DNA of 6,346 nt from Candidatus Heimdallarchaeota archaeon (GTDB lineage Archaea; Asgardarchaeota; Heimdallarchaeia; JABLTI01), in the NCBI GenBank assembly GCA_030602675.1, contig JAUVZH010000162.1, forward strand, positions 1 through 6,346, given 5' to 3'. The position numbers and the translations under genes are program-made. The notes beneath the pieces were generated by a model. It searched no databases. It worked only from the letters and a program-made list of their open reading frames with translations, and was not told the DNA's origin. Within the stretch, counting starts at the first letter, position 1; every line of letters starts with the position of its first letter. Of the stretch, positions 6,021-6,346 are shown in pieces.

Positions 6021-6346
6021 TATTTTCTTTCTTCCGCTTTCTTGACAACTTCCCTAGGGAGATGTATAGCAAATAAGCATTTTGAATCACCATCCAATAT
6101 GGTTTCAACAACATCAACATTAATTGGTTGATCCAAAATTACATCCCATTGGTTCTTATAGTATCCTGCACTGCATTTGCAGAATTTAGATGGAACTTTG
6201 GTTTCGCCTGTTTTTAATGCTTCCCGCACCCAGGAACAGTGACAATAATAGTATTTCTTCATATTCTCATCAGTTTCATTTAGGAATTGCTTTGTCATGT
6301 ATGGAATTTTCTCAGCATATACAATATTTCCTTTTCTCACTCCACC
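6020..6346 (-). CDS. CxC-motif protein of unknown function, 5' end probably outside the window
   Basis: The frame is open from the right window edge; the first in-frame start candidate is GTG at 6340 (106 residues), but family members I recall with this C-terminal pattern are longer, so the true start probably lies beyond the edge. Counting from 6340, there are two CxC motifs, YCHCSW (32-37) and FCKCSAGYY (53-61), then QPINVDVVETILDGDSKC (71-88) and FAIHLP. The four CxC cysteines plus Cys88 could bind a metal or Fe-S cluster (inference). The end motif (valine-rich strand, L-x-G-D-x-x-C-x-F-x-I) recalls DUF6144-type and V4R / ATC-hydrolase-like proteins, but I cannot name the family with certainty. 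It ends in TAG immediately followed by TGA, and overlaps the next gene by one base, so the two are co-transcribed. Confidence 0.75.
   Translation of the reverse strand, partial: GGVRKGNIVYAEKIPYMTKQFLNETDENMKKYYYCHCSWVREALKTGETKVPSKFCKCSAGYYKNQWDVILDQPINVDVVETILDGDSKCLFAIHLPREVVKKAEERK

Noticed and set aside
5910..6131. Plus-strand open frame across the junction of the two right-hand minus-strand genes
   Set aside because: It overlaps two well-supported coupled genes, and its translation shows no domain pattern.

Overview
The window is AT-rich (roughly two thirds A+T by eye) and densely coded, with no RNA gene, CRISPR array or insertion sequence that I can recognise. It looks archaeal. Reasons: several GTG starts, a GGTGG-type ribosome binding site, TATA-like boxes at distances that fit leaderless or short-leader transcripts, and a DUF4332-like helix-hairpin-helix protein. 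An uncultured Asgard-type archaeon is my best guess, but an AT-rich bacterium cannot be excluded from this sequence alone.

Layout. Positions 1-755 (minus) hold the N-terminal 251 residues of a tetratricopeptide-repeat protein whose C-terminus lies outside the window. A 132-bp divergent promoter region separates it from a complete cytosolic GH20 beta-N-acetylhexosaminidase (888-2462, plus). This gene converges, with only 4 bp between stop codons, on a terpenoid-cyclase-like alpha/alpha-toroid protein (2467-3459, minus). Upstream of that, also on the minus strand, is a tight cluster transcribed from the right edge. It contains a CxC-motif protein (cut by the edge), a protein joining a recombinase-type SAM-like domain to a DUF4332-like domain, and a beta-lactamase-family serine hydrolase. 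The first two overlap by one base (TAGTG), and the third has its own ribosome binding site directly over the stop of the second.

The most notable point is the serine hydrolase. Its open frame starts at 3525..5162 with ATG, but the true family N-terminus lies upstream in the same frame (5294-5166, 43 codons, with a good ribosome binding site). It is separated from the rest only by one in-frame TAG at 5163-5165, directly followed by that ATG (TAGATG). The catalytic motifs SxxK, YSN and HNG are all intact downstream. A recent nonsense mutation (probably TGG to TAG), stop-restart translation, or amber read-through are the options. All four minus-strand genes with a visible end finish in TAG, which argues that TAG is an ordinary stop here and against genome-wide recoding to pyrrolysine, although a local effect remains possible.

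Functionally the window is a mix of hydrolases (amino-sugar release; ester, amide or peptide hydrolysis) and housekeeping-type hypothetical proteins. The two hydrolases are on opposite strands in separate units, so I infer no shared pathway.
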